This document shows, piece after piece, positions 18,295 through 27,070 of a DNA stretch of 64,000 nt; the stretch's first letter is position 1, and the number at the start of each line of letters is the position of its first letter. This stretch comes from Kutzneria sp. CA-103260. GTDB taxonomy: Bacteria > Actinomycetota > Actinomycetes > Mycobacteriales > Pseudonocardiaceae. The notes below the pieces were generated by a model. It searched no databases. It was given only the letters and a program-made list of their open reading frames with translations, and was not told where the DNA came from. Both the position numbers and the translations under genes were made by a program. The stretch covers positions 2,480,001-2,544,000 of the forward strand of contig NZ_CP073318.1 of NCBI RefSeq assembly GCF_018263855.1, written 5' to 3'.

Positions 18295-19926
18295 GTGTCC
18301 GAGGAAGCGCACTTCGACTTCGCGCTCGACGAGCAGATCGACCTCGCCGATCCGCAACAGGTACTGAACGCGCTGGGCATCAGCCCGCGCGAAACCGACT
18401 GTGCGGCCACCACCGTGCGCATACCCATGCGCGACGACGTCGAGCTGGCGGCAGAGCACTACGCGCCACCAACCGACAAGCCGGCACCGACCTTGCTCGT
18501 GCGCTCGCCGTATGGTCGCGGCTTTCCCTACGACGTGCTGCTGGCAAAGGTGTTCGCGGGTGCTGGCTACCACGTCCTGCTGCAGAGCTGCCGTGGTACG
18601 GCCGATTCGGACGGCGAGCTGCGGCCGATGGTCCAGGAGGCGGCGGACGGCCACGACACCGTCGACTGGCTGCGCGAGCAGCCGTGGTTCGACGGCCGAC
18701 TCGGGCTGATCGGCATGTCCTACCTCGCCTACTGCGCCTATGCGCTGCTGCAGGACCCGCCTCCCGAGGTGAAGGCCGCGGTTATCGTGGTCGGACCGTA
18801 CGACTTTGGCAGCCACTTCCACCGCACCGGCGCGTTCACCGTGCAGGAGTGCCTGAGCTGGAGCAACCTCGTGCGCCGGCCGTCCCCGGCGGTCGCGGAC
18901 GAGCTACCGGCCGACGCCGCGCGGCGGCTGCCGCTGCTAGCCGGCGCGGAACTGCTCGGCCCCACCGCGCCCTGGTACCGGGACTGGATCGCCCACCCGG
19001 ACATCGCCGACCCGTTCTGGCGACCGTATGACCACCATGCGGCACTGCAGCACTTTGCCGGGCCGACGTTGCTGATCGGCGGCGCCTACGACGTGTTCCT
19101 ACCGCAGACTCTGGCGGCATTTCAGGCGCTGAGCTCGCGGGGTGTCCCCACCGCGCTGACACTCGGGCCATGGGTGCACACCGACGTCGTCGCCACCGCT
19201 GCGGCGACGATGGTGGACGAGGCACAGTCGTGGTTCGACGACCACTTGCGAGATGGCGTCGTCGCCCTCAATCGCCCGGCTGTCCGGCTGCATATCGCCG
19301 GGGCCGAAGAATGGCGTGAACTCCCCGGCCTGCCCGCGGCGACCGGACACCTGACGTTGCGGCTCAGCGGTGACGGATCGCTCACCGCCGACGGCGGCGC
19401 CGGTTCCTCGACGTTCACCTACGACCCGGCTGACCCCACACCCACGGTCGGTGGTCGACGTGTCGCGCCGGACGGTGGGGCCAGGGACAACGCGCCGCGC
19501 GAGCAGCGGCGCGACGTGCTCACGTTCACCACCGCGCCGTTCGAGCGACCGGTCGAGATCCACGGCAACCCCACGCTGAGCGTCGGTTTCACCTTGGATA
19601 GCCCGCACGCCGACCTGCACGCGCGCCTGTGCGTGGTGGACACGGACGGTACCTCGATCAACTTCTCCGACGCGATGCTCCGGCTCCCGTTGGCCGAGGA
19701 CCCGGCCACGCCGCGGGTGATCGAGCTGACGCTGGACTTCTGCGCGCGCCGGATCACCTCCGGACAACGGATCCGGCTACAGCTCTCAGGCGGGTCCTAC
19801 CCCGAGTACGACCGCAACCTGGGCACCGGGGAACCGCCCGCGACCGGTACGGCCATGGCGACGTCAACGCACGTGATTGACCACGCGACGACCAGCCTGC
19901 TGCTGCCGGTCAGCGATCCGGCGTAG
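18295..19926 (+). CDS. CocE/NonD-family serine hydrolase (X-Pro dipeptidyl-peptidase-like)
   Basis: Started at GTG 18295 with CAGGAG just before it (543 aa). The N-terminal alpha/beta-hydrolase domain has VRSPYGRGFPYD, VLLQSCRGTADSDGE and the nucleophile elbow GMSYLAY (the usual motif is GxSYxG, so Ala replaces the last Gly). An acid/base pair is expected from the cap and GAYDVFLPQ regions. The C-terminal jelly-roll (PepX_C) runs from about residue 370, with FTTAPFERPVEIHGNPTLSV and ITSGQRIRLQLSGGSYPEYDRN. Family members cleave acyl, ester or X-Pro amide bonds (cocaine esterase, cephalosporin esterases). Substrate unknown. No signal peptide is seen, so probably cytoplasmic. Confidence 0.9.
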   Translation: MSEEAHFDFALDEQIDLADPQQVLNALGISPRETDCAATTVRIPMRDDVELAAEHYAPPTDKPAPTLLVRSPYGRGFPYDVLLAKVFAGAGYHVLLQSCRGTADSDGELRPMVQEAADGHDTVDWLREQPWFDGRLGLIGMSYLAYCAYALLQDPPPEVKAAVIVVGPYDFGSHFHRTGAFTVQECLSWSNLVRRPSPAVADELPADAARRLPLLAGAELLGPTAPWYRDWIAHPDIADPFWRPYDHHAALQHFAGPTLLIGGAYDVFLPQTLAAFQALSSRGVPTALTLGPWVHTDVVATAAATMVDEAQSWFDDHLRDGVVALNRPAVRLHIAGAEEWRELPGLPAATGHLTLRLSGDGSLTADGGAGSSTFTYDPADPTPTVGGRRVAPDGGARDNAPREQRRDVLTFTTAPFERPVEIHGNPTLSVGFTLDSPHADLHARLCVVDTDGTSINFSDAMLRLPLAEDPATPRVIELTLDFCARRITSGQRIRLQLSGGSYPEYDRNLGTGEPPATGTAMATSTHVIDHATTSLLLPVSDPA

Positions 19927-19989
19927 GAATGGAGTTCTCGCTGGTCACGCCGCCCCATGCCGTCACAATGATCAAGGACCGTCCGCCGC

Positions 19990-20110
19990 TCGGGTCGGCA
20001 CTTGATCCGCTTGAGCCGGTTCTTCACCACCGCGACCAACCGGTCGATGCCGTGCACGATGAGGTTGCCCAAGCCATGCTTGACATGCGGCCACATGTGC
20101 TCGGTGTGGC
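19990..20110 (-). pseudogene. IS630-type transposase tail
   Basis: About 36 codons, HMWPHVKHGLGNLIVHGIDR then LVAVVKNRLKRIKCRP, match the end of IS630-family transposases (the region after the catalytic Glu). The remaining element is gone. It lies between the hydrolase stop and the regulator at 20160. Confidence 0.6.
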
Positions 20111-20159
20111 GGATCGACGTCTGCTGGCGGCGCCTCGTCGAGGAGGCGACCGGCTGACG

Positions 20160-21167
20160 TCACAGCCAGCCACGGCGGGCGGCTTCCATGCCGATCTGGA
20201 AGCGGGTGCGGGCGCCGACGTGCTGCATGAGCTCGTGGATGTGGCGCTGCACGGTGCGGATGCTCCAGTTGAAGGTCCGGGCGATGACGGTGTCGGTGGC
20301 GCCGCTGGCCAACAGGCCCAGCAGCTGACGGTCGCGGTGGGACAGCAGCGCGTCCCCGGCGCGGGACTCGCCGCGGTTGAGCGGCACGGCGCGGTCCCAG
20401 GTGGCCTCGAACAGCCCGGAGATCACGTCCAGCAGTGACGACGGGTGCACGAGATAGGCGACGTCGTCGTGGAAGTCGGCGGCGGAGCTGACGATCGCCA
20501 CCTGGTCGTCGCTGATCACGATCTTGGCCGGCAGCGTGGAGCCGACCCGGGCCCGCTCGCCGCTGCGGATGCCCTCCCAGATGTTGTCCAGTCGGCCGGG
20601 CAGCGCCACGGATTCCTGGTCGTAGACCACCCGATAGCCGACGGTGCCGGCGGCCAGCGAACGCCGCTCCTCCAGATTCGGGCCCTCGTCGCCGTGTTCG
20701 CCGGGCGAGACGAAGTACGGCGGCTTGTCGAACGCCCGCACCTCCCGCTGCGCGGAGCGCTGGATGCGGACGAACGAACGGTAGATCCGAGCCGCGCCCT
20801 CGACGCGTTCGACATATTCGACGGTCTGGTTCGCCGCCAGTTCCGCGTGAAAGGCGTCGTCGAGCTTGTTCAGGTGCTGCTGGAGCTGCCCGAGTTCGTG
20901 CTCCCGCTTGGCGATGAGCACCGAGCCGGCCAGCGACGGCTGCACCGCGTAGTACCGCGCCGGCCGCCCCGGCATCCGGGTGACCAGGCCCCGGCCGATC
21001 AGGTTGCCCAGTGCCCGGGTGATCTTCGAGGTGGTCAGGTTGGTCCGGCCGGACAGACTCTCCACTGTGGACCGTCCCTGCCTGATGAGCGCCTCGTAGA
21101 CCCGGGCCTCCACGTCCGGAATGCCGACCGCTTCCCACATCTGGACTCCCTGGCGTTTTTGTGACAC
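20160..21167 (-). CDS. TrmB-like / LuxR-HTH transcriptional regulator
   Basis: A 335-aa protein with DNA-binding regions at both ends. The N-terminal TrmB winged helix (GIPDVEARVYEALIRQGRST and LTTSKITRALGNLIGRGLV) leads through a coiled helix (LGQLQQHLNKLDDAFHAEL) to a middle sensor domain. The C-terminal LuxR-type HTH has RDRQLLGLLASGATDTVIAR and WSIRTVQRHIHELMQHVGA. Regulators of this build often sit beside secreted-protein genes in actinomycetes. This one is divergent from the large S53 peptidase gene, 117 bp away, which suggests it controls it. Confidence 0.85.
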   Translation of the reverse strand: MSQKRQGVQMWEAVGIPDVEARVYEALIRQGRSTVESLSGRTNLTTSKITRALGNLIGRGLVTRMPGRPARYYAVQPSLAGSVLIAKREHELGQLQQHLNKLDDAFHAELAANQTVEYVERVEGAARIYRSFVRIQRSAQREVRAFDKPPYFVSPGEHGDEGPNLEERRSLAAGTVGYRVVYDQESVALPGRLDNIWEGIRSGERARVGSTLPAKIVISDDQVAIVSSAADFHDDVAYLVHPSSLLDVISGLFEATWDRAVPLNRGESRAGDALLSHRDRQLLGLLASGATDTVIARTFNWSIRTVQRHIHELMQHVGARTRFQIGMEAARRGWL

Positions 21168-21284
21168 GTGTCGTAAAGCCGCTGCGTTCCACTACTTGTC
21201 GATGCTGGCGCAACTATGACAGGTTCGGTGCGACGGACCCTGCCTGAATCCGTTGCCACCCCGAGGAAACAGGGGGAAACATCC

Positions 21285-24200
21285 ATGAAACGCATGCCCT
21301 GGTTACGCCGAACGGTCGCGGTGGTCGCGGCCGCGATCACCACGGCGAGCGTCGCCGTGGTGTTCGCCGGCCCCGCCGAGGCGGCCGCGCCGACCTACGT
21401 GCCCGCCGCGTGCAACGCGCTGACCGCCGCGCAGCGCTCGGCCGCGGTGCCGGTGGCCAGATGCTTCGCCGTCGCGGTCGGCGACAGCGCCGGGCACCTG
21501 GCGACGCGGACGGCCGCCGCCGGCCCGCCGTCGACGGCCCTTGGCCCGCAACAGATCCAGTCCGCCTACCAACTGCCGGACGCCGGCGCCGGCATGACCG
21601 TGGCGATCGTCGACGCCTACGGCTACGGCAGCGCCGAGGCCGACCTCGGCGTCTTCCGTTCGTACTACGGACTTCCGGCATGCACCGCCGACAACGGCTG
21701 CTTCACCAAGGTGGACCAGCGCGGCGGCACGAACTTCCCGCCGGAGGACGGCGGTTGGTCCATCGAGACCGCGCTCGACCTGGACGCGGTGTCCTCGGCC
21801 TGCCCGAAGTGCAAGATCCTGCTGGTCGAGGGCGACACCCCGGACCTCGGCGACCTCGGCCAGGCGGTCGACACCGCCGCCGCCATGGGCGCGGCCGCCA
21901 TCTCCAACTCCTATGGCGTGGACGGCGAAACGCCCGTCGAACAGGACTACGACCAGTACTACGACCATCCCGGCGTGGCCGTGACGGTGTCCACCGGTGA
22001 CGCCGGCAACGTGCAGAGCTGGCCGTCGACGAGCCCGGCCGTGACCGCCGTCGGCGGCACCCGGCTGACGCCCGACGGCTCGGCCCGTGGCTGGACCGAA
22101 ACCGCTTGGGACTCCGGCGGTTCCGGCTGCTCGCTGTACGAGCCGCGCCCGGACTACCAGGCCGGCCTGGCCACGAACTGCCCGGACAACAAGGCGGCCG
22201 CGGACATCTCCGCCGACGCCGACCCGGCGTCCGGCCTGGCCGTCTACAACACGCTCGGCCAGAGCGGCTGGGCTCAGTGGGGCGGCACCTCGCTGGCTTC
22301 GCCGCTGGTGGCGGCGATGTACGCGCTGGCCGGCACGCCGACACCCGGCACCTACCCGGTGACCTACCCGTACCGCGACACCGCCGACCTGAACGACGTC
22401 ACCCAGGGGGCCAACGGTTCCTGCGGCACCGTGCTGTGCAACGCCGGCCCCGGCTGGGACGGCCCGACCGGTTTCGGCTCGCCCAAGGGCATCGGGGCGC
22501 TGACCCTGGGCAAGACGGGCGAGATCGCCGGCACGGCAACGGACAACGGCACCGGCGCGGGACTGGCCGGCGTGGCGATCGGCGCGACGGCGGCCAACGG
22601 TGACCGGTTCTCCGCCACCACCCAGGCCGACGGCACCTACGACCTGCACGCGCCCGAGGGCACGTACGACGTCACGGCGACCAAGTTCGGCTACGGCGAC
22701 GCCAAGACCACCGGCGTCAAGGTCGCCGCCGGCGTCAAGGTGACGCAGAACTTCGCCCTGACGGCCAAGCCCACCCGGACCATCTCCGGCCGTGTCACCG
22801 ACGGCTCCGGCCACGGCTACCCGCTGCGGGCGAAGATCACCATCGACGGCTACCCCAACGGCGCCGTCTACTCCGATCCGTTCACTGGCCGCTACTCCGT
22901 GGCCCTGCCCAACGGCGCCAGCTACAAGGTGCACGTGGCCGCGGCCGACCTGCCCGGCTACTCCACGCAGGACGCCACGGTGGCGTTGGGAGACCAGAAC
23001 GTCACGCAGGACCTGGCGCTGAAGGTCGACGCCAGCACCTGCACCGCACCCGGCTACGCCTACCACGAGGACGGCGCGACCGAGGCGTTCACCAACTGGA
23101 GCGGCAAGACCACCAAGGACGGCTGGACCGTCACCGACGCCGTCGGCAACGGCCAGACCTGGGGCTTCGACAACGTCGGCGGCTGGGCCCCGCCGCCCGG
23201 CGGCGACGGCTACTTCGCCGACGTCGACTCCGACGCCTACGGTGAGGGCGGCCAACAGGACACCTCCCTGGTGTCGCCGGTGATCAACCTGGCCGGCCGC
23301 GCCGCCCCGGAGATCGGCTTCGACACCGCCTACATCGGCTTCCCGGGCCAGACCGGCACCGTCGACCTCAGCCTCGACGGCGGCCAGACCTGGTCCACCG
23401 TCCGGGAGATGAGCGGTCTCATCGACCACGTCGACATCCCCGTCCCGCAGGCCGCCGGCCAGTCCAACGTGCGGATCCGGTTCCACTACACGGCGGGCTG
23501 GAGCCGCCGCTGGGAGATCGACAACGTCCTCGTCGGCTCCCGCGCCTGCGCGCCACTGCCCGGCGGCCTCGTCGCCGGCACGGTGACCGACGCCAACACC
23601 GGCCAGCCGCTCAACGGCGCGACCGTCACCAGCGACGCGGCCAAGACCGACTTCGGTGTGACGGCAACGACTCCGGACGACGCCAACATCGGCGACGGCT
23701 ACTACTGGCTGTTCAGCTCGCACACCGGCAAGGTCGGCTTCACCACCACCGACGGCCGGTACACGGCGAACGACGCGCAGGTCTCGGTGCGCGCGGATGC
23801 CGTGCAGGAGAACGACATCTCGTTGAACGCCGGGCGGCTCACGGTCAACACGACCGCCGTCGGGGTCACCGAGGAACTCGGCGCGTCGAGGGACCAGACT
23901 GTAACCTTCGGCAACACCGGCAAGTCGCCGGTCCACGTGCACCTCGGCGAGACCGACGGCGGCGTGACGCCGGCGGCGAAGGCCACCGGGGCGCCGAAGG
24001 CCGTCGTCAAGGCCAGCACGAGCATCGCGGCCTCGGCCGGTGGCAAGGCTGCCAACACCACGAATCCCGTGCTGCGGCAAGCGAATCCCGCCAACGCGCC
24101 GTGGACCGACGTCGCCGACTTCCCGTCGGCGGTGATGGACGGCGCCGTCGCCAACCACAACGGCAAGATCTACGCGGTCGGTGGCACGGACGGTTTCGAG

Positions 24201-25502
24201 CCGTCCAACAGCGCCTACGTCTACGACCCGACCAGCAACGCGTGGACCGCGATCGCCCCGCTGCCGGAGGCCGTCAGTGCGGCCAAGGCGGAGTTTGTCG
24301 GCGACACGCTGTACGTCGTCGGCGGCTGGGGACAGCTGGGTTCCACAAGCACGCACGCCTACGCCTACAGCGTGAGCGGCAACACCTGGACCCGGGTGGC
24401 CGATCTGCCGGCGGCCGTCTCCGCGGCGGGTAGCGCGGTGGTGGCCGGGCAGCTGTACATCGTGGGCGGCTGCACGACGGGCCAGTGCTCGCCGATGTCC
24501 GCCAGCGTGTACAGCTACGATCCCGGCAGCAACTCGTGGTCCAAGCAGCCGGATTACCCGACGGCGGCGGCGTTCGTCGCCTGCGGTGGGGTGGCGGCGT
24601 CCGTGGTCTGCGCCGGCGGCATCGCCAACGGCGGCCTGACCAAGACGTACTCCTACACGCCGGGGGCCGGCGGTTGGACCCAGCGGGCCGACCTCCCCGT
24701 CGACGCGTGGGGTGCGGCGGCCGCCTCGGCCAACGGGCACCTGGAGGTCATCGGTGGCGCCGTCAACAACGGCGCGGCGATCACCAACCAGGGCTACGAG
24801 TACGATCCCGCCAGCAACGCGTGGACCGCCCTGCCGAACGCCAACAACGCCACCTACCGCGGCGGCGCGACGTGCGGCATCTACAAGGTCGGCGGCTCCA
24901 CCGGCGGCTTCGGCGCCGCGCCGTTCACCGAGAACCTGCCCGGTTACGGCGACTGCGGCGGCGATGTGACGTGGTTGTCGGAGAACAAGACCGACTTCGA
25001 CGTCGCCCCGGGCAAGACCGTCAGTGTGCGGATCACCGCCGACTCCTCGGCGGTGTCGCAACCCGGCACCTACGAGGGTCTGGTGTTCGTCAGCACCGAT
25101 TCGCCGTACGGCGGCGTCGGTCCGGTCAAGGTGACCATGACCGCCACCCCGCCGGCCGCCTGGGGCAAGATCGCCGGCACCGTCACGAACAGCTCCGGTC
25201 AACCCGTCGCCGGCGCCACCGTGGCCGTCTGCACCATGTACGACACCAAGACCGGCGCCTGCGGCCCGACCACCTTCACCTTGAAGACCGACGGCCAAGG
25301 CCACTACCAGCTGTGGCTCAACAAGGGCTACAACCCGCTCCAAGTGATCTTCGCCAAGGACGGCTTCACGCCGGTCATGAAGATCGTCAAGGTCCAGAAG
25401 GGCGAGACCGTCACGACCGACGTCAAGCTCACCGCCAACAGCGCCTTCAGCACCGCGAAGACGCAGCAGTACCTGAACGACACCATCAAGAGAAGCAAGT
25501 AG
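21285..25502 (+). CDS. Secreted S53 (sedolisin) peptidase with carboxypeptidase-regulatory-like and Kelch repeats
   Basis: Very large exported protein (1405 aa from ATG 21285, after AGGGGGAAA). Signal peptide about 1-32 (AGPAEAAAP). The S53 catalytic domain follows almost directly, about 85-405: Glu161 and Asp165 in IETALDLD, oxyanion Asp239 in STGDAGN, Ser336 in GGTSLASP, so the serine-carboxyl triad is complete. The usual S53 pro-domain is missing. Then come two CarboxypepD_reg-like beta domains (about 405-480 and 505-580), a jelly-roll segment (about 585-755), a third regulatory-like domain (about 760-850), five or six Kelch/galactose-oxidase repeats (about 930-1225, SNAWTAIAPLP, NTWTRVADLP) and a final CarboxypepD_reg domain. 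It probably degrades or binds extracellular polymers at acid pH. Regulator is divergent, terminator is downstream. Confidence 0.92.
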   Translation: MKRMPWLRRTVAVVAAAITTASVAVVFAGPAEAAAPTYVPAACNALTAAQRSAAVPVARCFAVAVGDSAGHLATRTAAAGPPSTALGPQQIQSAYQLPDAGAGMTVAIVDAYGYGSAEADLGVFRSYYGLPACTADNGCFTKVDQRGGTNFPPEDGGWSIETALDLDAVSSACPKCKILLVEGDTPDLGDLGQAVDTAAAMGAAAISNSYGVDGETPVEQDYDQYYDHPGVAVTVSTGDAGNVQSWPSTSPAVTAVGGTRLTPDGSARGWTETAWDSGGSGCSLYEPRPDYQAGLATNCPDNKAAADISADADPASGLAVYNTLGQSGWAQWGGTSLASPLVAAMYALAGTPTPGTYPVTYPYRDTADLNDVTQGANGSCGTVLCNAGPGWDGPTGFGSPKGIGALTLGKTGEIAGTATDNGTGAGLAGVAIGATAANGDRFSATTQADGTYDLHAPEGTYDVTATKFGYGDAKTTGVKVAAGVKVTQNFALTAKPTRTISGRVTDGSGHGYPLRAKITIDGYPNGAVYSDPFTGRYSVALPNGASYKVHVAAADLPGYSTQDATVALGDQNVTQDLALKVDASTCTAPGYAYHEDGATEAFTNWSGKTTKDGWTVTDAVGNGQTWGFDNVGGWAPPPGGDGYFADVDSDAYGEGGQQDTSLVSPVINLAGRAAPEIGFDTAYIGFPGQTGTVDLSLDGGQTWSTVREMSGLIDHVDIPVPQAAGQSNVRIRFHYTAGWSRRWEIDNVLVGSRACAPLPGGLVAGTVTDANTGQPLNGATVTSDAAKTDFGVTATTPDDANIGDGYYWLFSSHTGKVGFTTTDGRYTANDAQVSVRADAVQENDISLNAGRLTVNTTAVGVTEELGASRDQTVTFGNTGKSPVHVHLGETDGGVTPAAKATGAPKAVVKASTSIAASAGGKAANTTNPVLRQANPANAPWTDVADFPSAVMDGAVANHNGKIYAVGGTDGFEPSNSAYVYDPTSNAWTAIAPLPEAVSAAKAEFVGDTLYVVGGWGQLGSTSTHAYAYSVSGNTWTRVADLPAAVSAAGSAVVAGQLYIVGGCTTGQCSPMSASVYSYDPGSNSWSKQPDYPTAAAFVACGGVAASVVCAGGIANGGLTKTYSYTPGAGGWTQRADLPVDAWGAAAASANGHLEVIGGAVNNGAAITNQGYEYDPASNAWTALPNANNATYRGGATCGIYKVGGSTGGFGAAPFTENLPGYGDCGGDVTWLSENKTDFDVAPGKTVSVRITADSSAVSQPGTYEGLVFVSTDSPYGGVGPVKVTMTATPPAAWGKIAGTVTNSSGQPVAGATVAVCTMYDTKTGACGPTTFTLKTDGQGHYQLWLNKGYNPLQVIFAKDGFTPVMKIVKVQKGETVTTDVKLTANSAFSTAKTQQYLNDTIKRSK

Positions 25503-25513
25503 CAGCCCGGTAG

Positions 25514-25553
25514 GCCGCCGCCGTCACCGCGAACTCGCGGTGACGGCGGCGGC
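25514..25553 (+). terminator. Strong intrinsic terminator-type hairpin after the S53 peptidase
   Basis: Perfect 19-bp inverted repeat (25514-25532 with 25535-25553) and a 2-nt centre, 11 bp after the stop codon. No T-run follows, as is usual for high-GC actinobacteria. Confidence 0.85.
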
Positions 25554-25916
25554 GTCGGCCATTCCGGCGGCGTTCGGGTGGTACGGGTACGCGGGTGAGG
25601 CCTGTGGGTTCCAGAAGTCGGTCCACGCACCTGACCTGCAGCGCGGGGCACGTTCACCCGGCTCCATCTGCCGTAGTGGGCGTCACACCCCGGCTGGAGG
25701 CTGTCCCCGTCGTAATCCTTGGGGACGGTGACCGAACGCGTCGAAACCGACGCGGTACGAGCGTCCTGGCCTGCTGATTCAACCCCGGTGTGCTGGCCGG
25801 ACGGACTTGCTCGTGTCGGCAGCAACAGTCGCGTTACGGCCACTCGCCGACGCTTCTCCGCCGTGGTTCGAGCTGGGGACGGCAGGCAAGTACTCGATGG
25901 CGTAGTCGCTCACCGC
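25554..25916. other. Non-coding gap
   Basis: 363 bp between the terminator and the flavoprotein fragment. Short leftward frames exist (one reading VTVPKDYDGDSLQPGCDA) but none has a start, codon bias or family I can name. Confidence 0.5.
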
Positions 25917-26160
25917 TCAGAACCCGCTCGGGCTGTGGCCACCGCTGCGCGGCGCCACCGCGATCCCGTTGTCCTGAGCGAAAAGCACGCAGGTGGCGAC
26001 GTCGGCGGCCGTGGCGCAGTAGGCGACCGCGCTCGGGGAGACCGTGTCGTACTGCTTCCAGTGCAGTTGCTTGGCCTGCGCGTAGTCGGCGTCGCCGGGC
26101 AACACCAGGGTGCCGCTCAGGTGGGCCCGCAGGCTGCTCCAGTCCTCGGCGACCCGCGCG
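25917..26160 (-). pseudogene. FAD-binding (BBE-type) oxidoreductase, N-terminal fragment
   Basis: About 80 codons: WSSLRAHLSGTLVLPGDADY, YDTVSPSAVAYCATAADV and the FAD-contact motif APRSGGHSPSGF, immediately followed by a stop. This is the start of the PCMH-type FAD-binding domain. The rest of the roughly 450-aa protein is absent. At its upstream end it fuses directly to a cut IS3 transposase. Confidence 0.7.
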
Positions 26161-26600
26161 GTAGACCTTGCCTTCTCGCGTGTGGTGCTCGGTGATGTCG
26201 GTGAGCCGCTGGTGATTCGGCTCCGTGGCGGTGAAGTCGCGGTTGACCAGGTCCGTCGCGATCACGTCAGGCTTGGCGTGCCGCCACTTCGGCCGTCCCA
26301 TCGCGCCGACCAGCCCGGCGCGGCGCATCAGCAACTTGATCGCGCCGTGCCCGACCATGATGCCCCGTCCAAGGCGGAGTCGGCATGCGCCCGGCGCGCC
26401 CCGTAGATCCCACGTGAGGCCTGGTGCACCTCGGTGATCAGCTCGGTCAGCCAGGCGTGCCGGATCGACCGGGCCGGCGGTGGCCGGGGCAGCCAGGCGT
26501 AGTAGCCGGAGACCGACACGTCCACCACGCGGCAGGCGACCTCGACCGGGATGCCCTCGGCGGCCATCACCGTGACCGCTTCGAATCTCCTTTTGGGGGC
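26160..26600 (-). pseudogene. IS3-family transposase OrfB, broken and truncated
   Basis: Two frames of the same protein. The first (about 26395-26600) carries RFEAVTVMAAEGIPVEVACR, GYYAWLPRPP and TELITEVHQASRGIYGARR. The second (26165-26370) continues with HGAIKLLMRRAGLVGAMGR and TEPNHQRLTDITEHHTREGK. The DDE core after the first catalytic Asp (TDIT) is lost where the flavoprotein fragment begins. It is non-functional. Confidence 0.75.
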
Positions 26601-26872
26601 ACCGCCTCTCGCACCAACTCGATCGCGCGGCGTGTCGCCCGCAACTTGGTTTCCAGCTCGGTGATGCGGCGTTTCGCGGCGGTCAGCTCGGCCTTCGCAC
26701 CGCTGGTCAGACCTGCCTCCAGGCCGCGGTCGATGCGGTCCTGTCTGCGCCAGGTGTTGATGGTCTGCTCGCTGATCTCCAGGTCTCTGGCCACGTCGGC
26801 GACCGTGCGGCCGGCCTCGATCAGGTCCAGCACCTTCGTCCGGAACTCCGGCGGGTACCCACGTCGTCCCAT
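26567..26872 (-). CDS. IS3-family transposase OrfA
   Basis: Complete 101-aa OrfA with a GGGAGG site before ATG 26872. HTH of the transposase_8 type (YPPEFRTKVLDLIEAGRTVA, ISEQTINTWRRQDRID) followed by a leucine-rich coiled coil (ELTAAKRRITELETKLRATR). Its end overlaps the OrfB frame, as expected for programmed -1 frameshifting. OrfB is destroyed, so the element cannot move by itself. Confidence 0.85.
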   Translation of the reverse strand: MGRRGYPPEFRTKVLDLIEAGRTVADVARDLEISEQTINTWRRQDRIDRGLEAGLTSGAKAELTAAKRRITELETKLRATRRAIELVREAVPPKGDSKRSR

Positions 26873-27070
26873 GCCACCCTCCCAAGATCGAGTAGCACAA
26901 GAATCCAACAACTCGCCTCCGGACAACCCGGGACACACCAAGGTCTCCACCAAACTCGGGGCGGCTCACAAGCGGCCGAGTGGTACTCGTTGACAAGCCC
27001 GCCGAGGAGTCGTCGGAGTTGGGTGAGGCCGGGGAGGTGCCGGCAGCACACTGACGTCGCGGCCGCCCCG

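Larger units (their letters stand above)
26160..26945 (-). mobile_element. Remnant IS3-family insertion sequence
   Basis: OrfA plus half of OrfB, with a likely left end in the stretch around 26915-26940 (TGTCCCGGGTTGTCCGG on the minus strand). The right end is missing. 26873-27070 has no other sound gene. A rightward tail frame ending at 27053 (DKPAEESSELGEAGEVPAA) could be the end of an older gene. Confidence 0.65.

Noticed and set aside
21303..25343. Leftward open frame of 1346 codons
   Set aside because: Mirror of the S53 peptidase gene caused by GC-rich third positions; composition is Gly/Arg/Val-biased with no domain.
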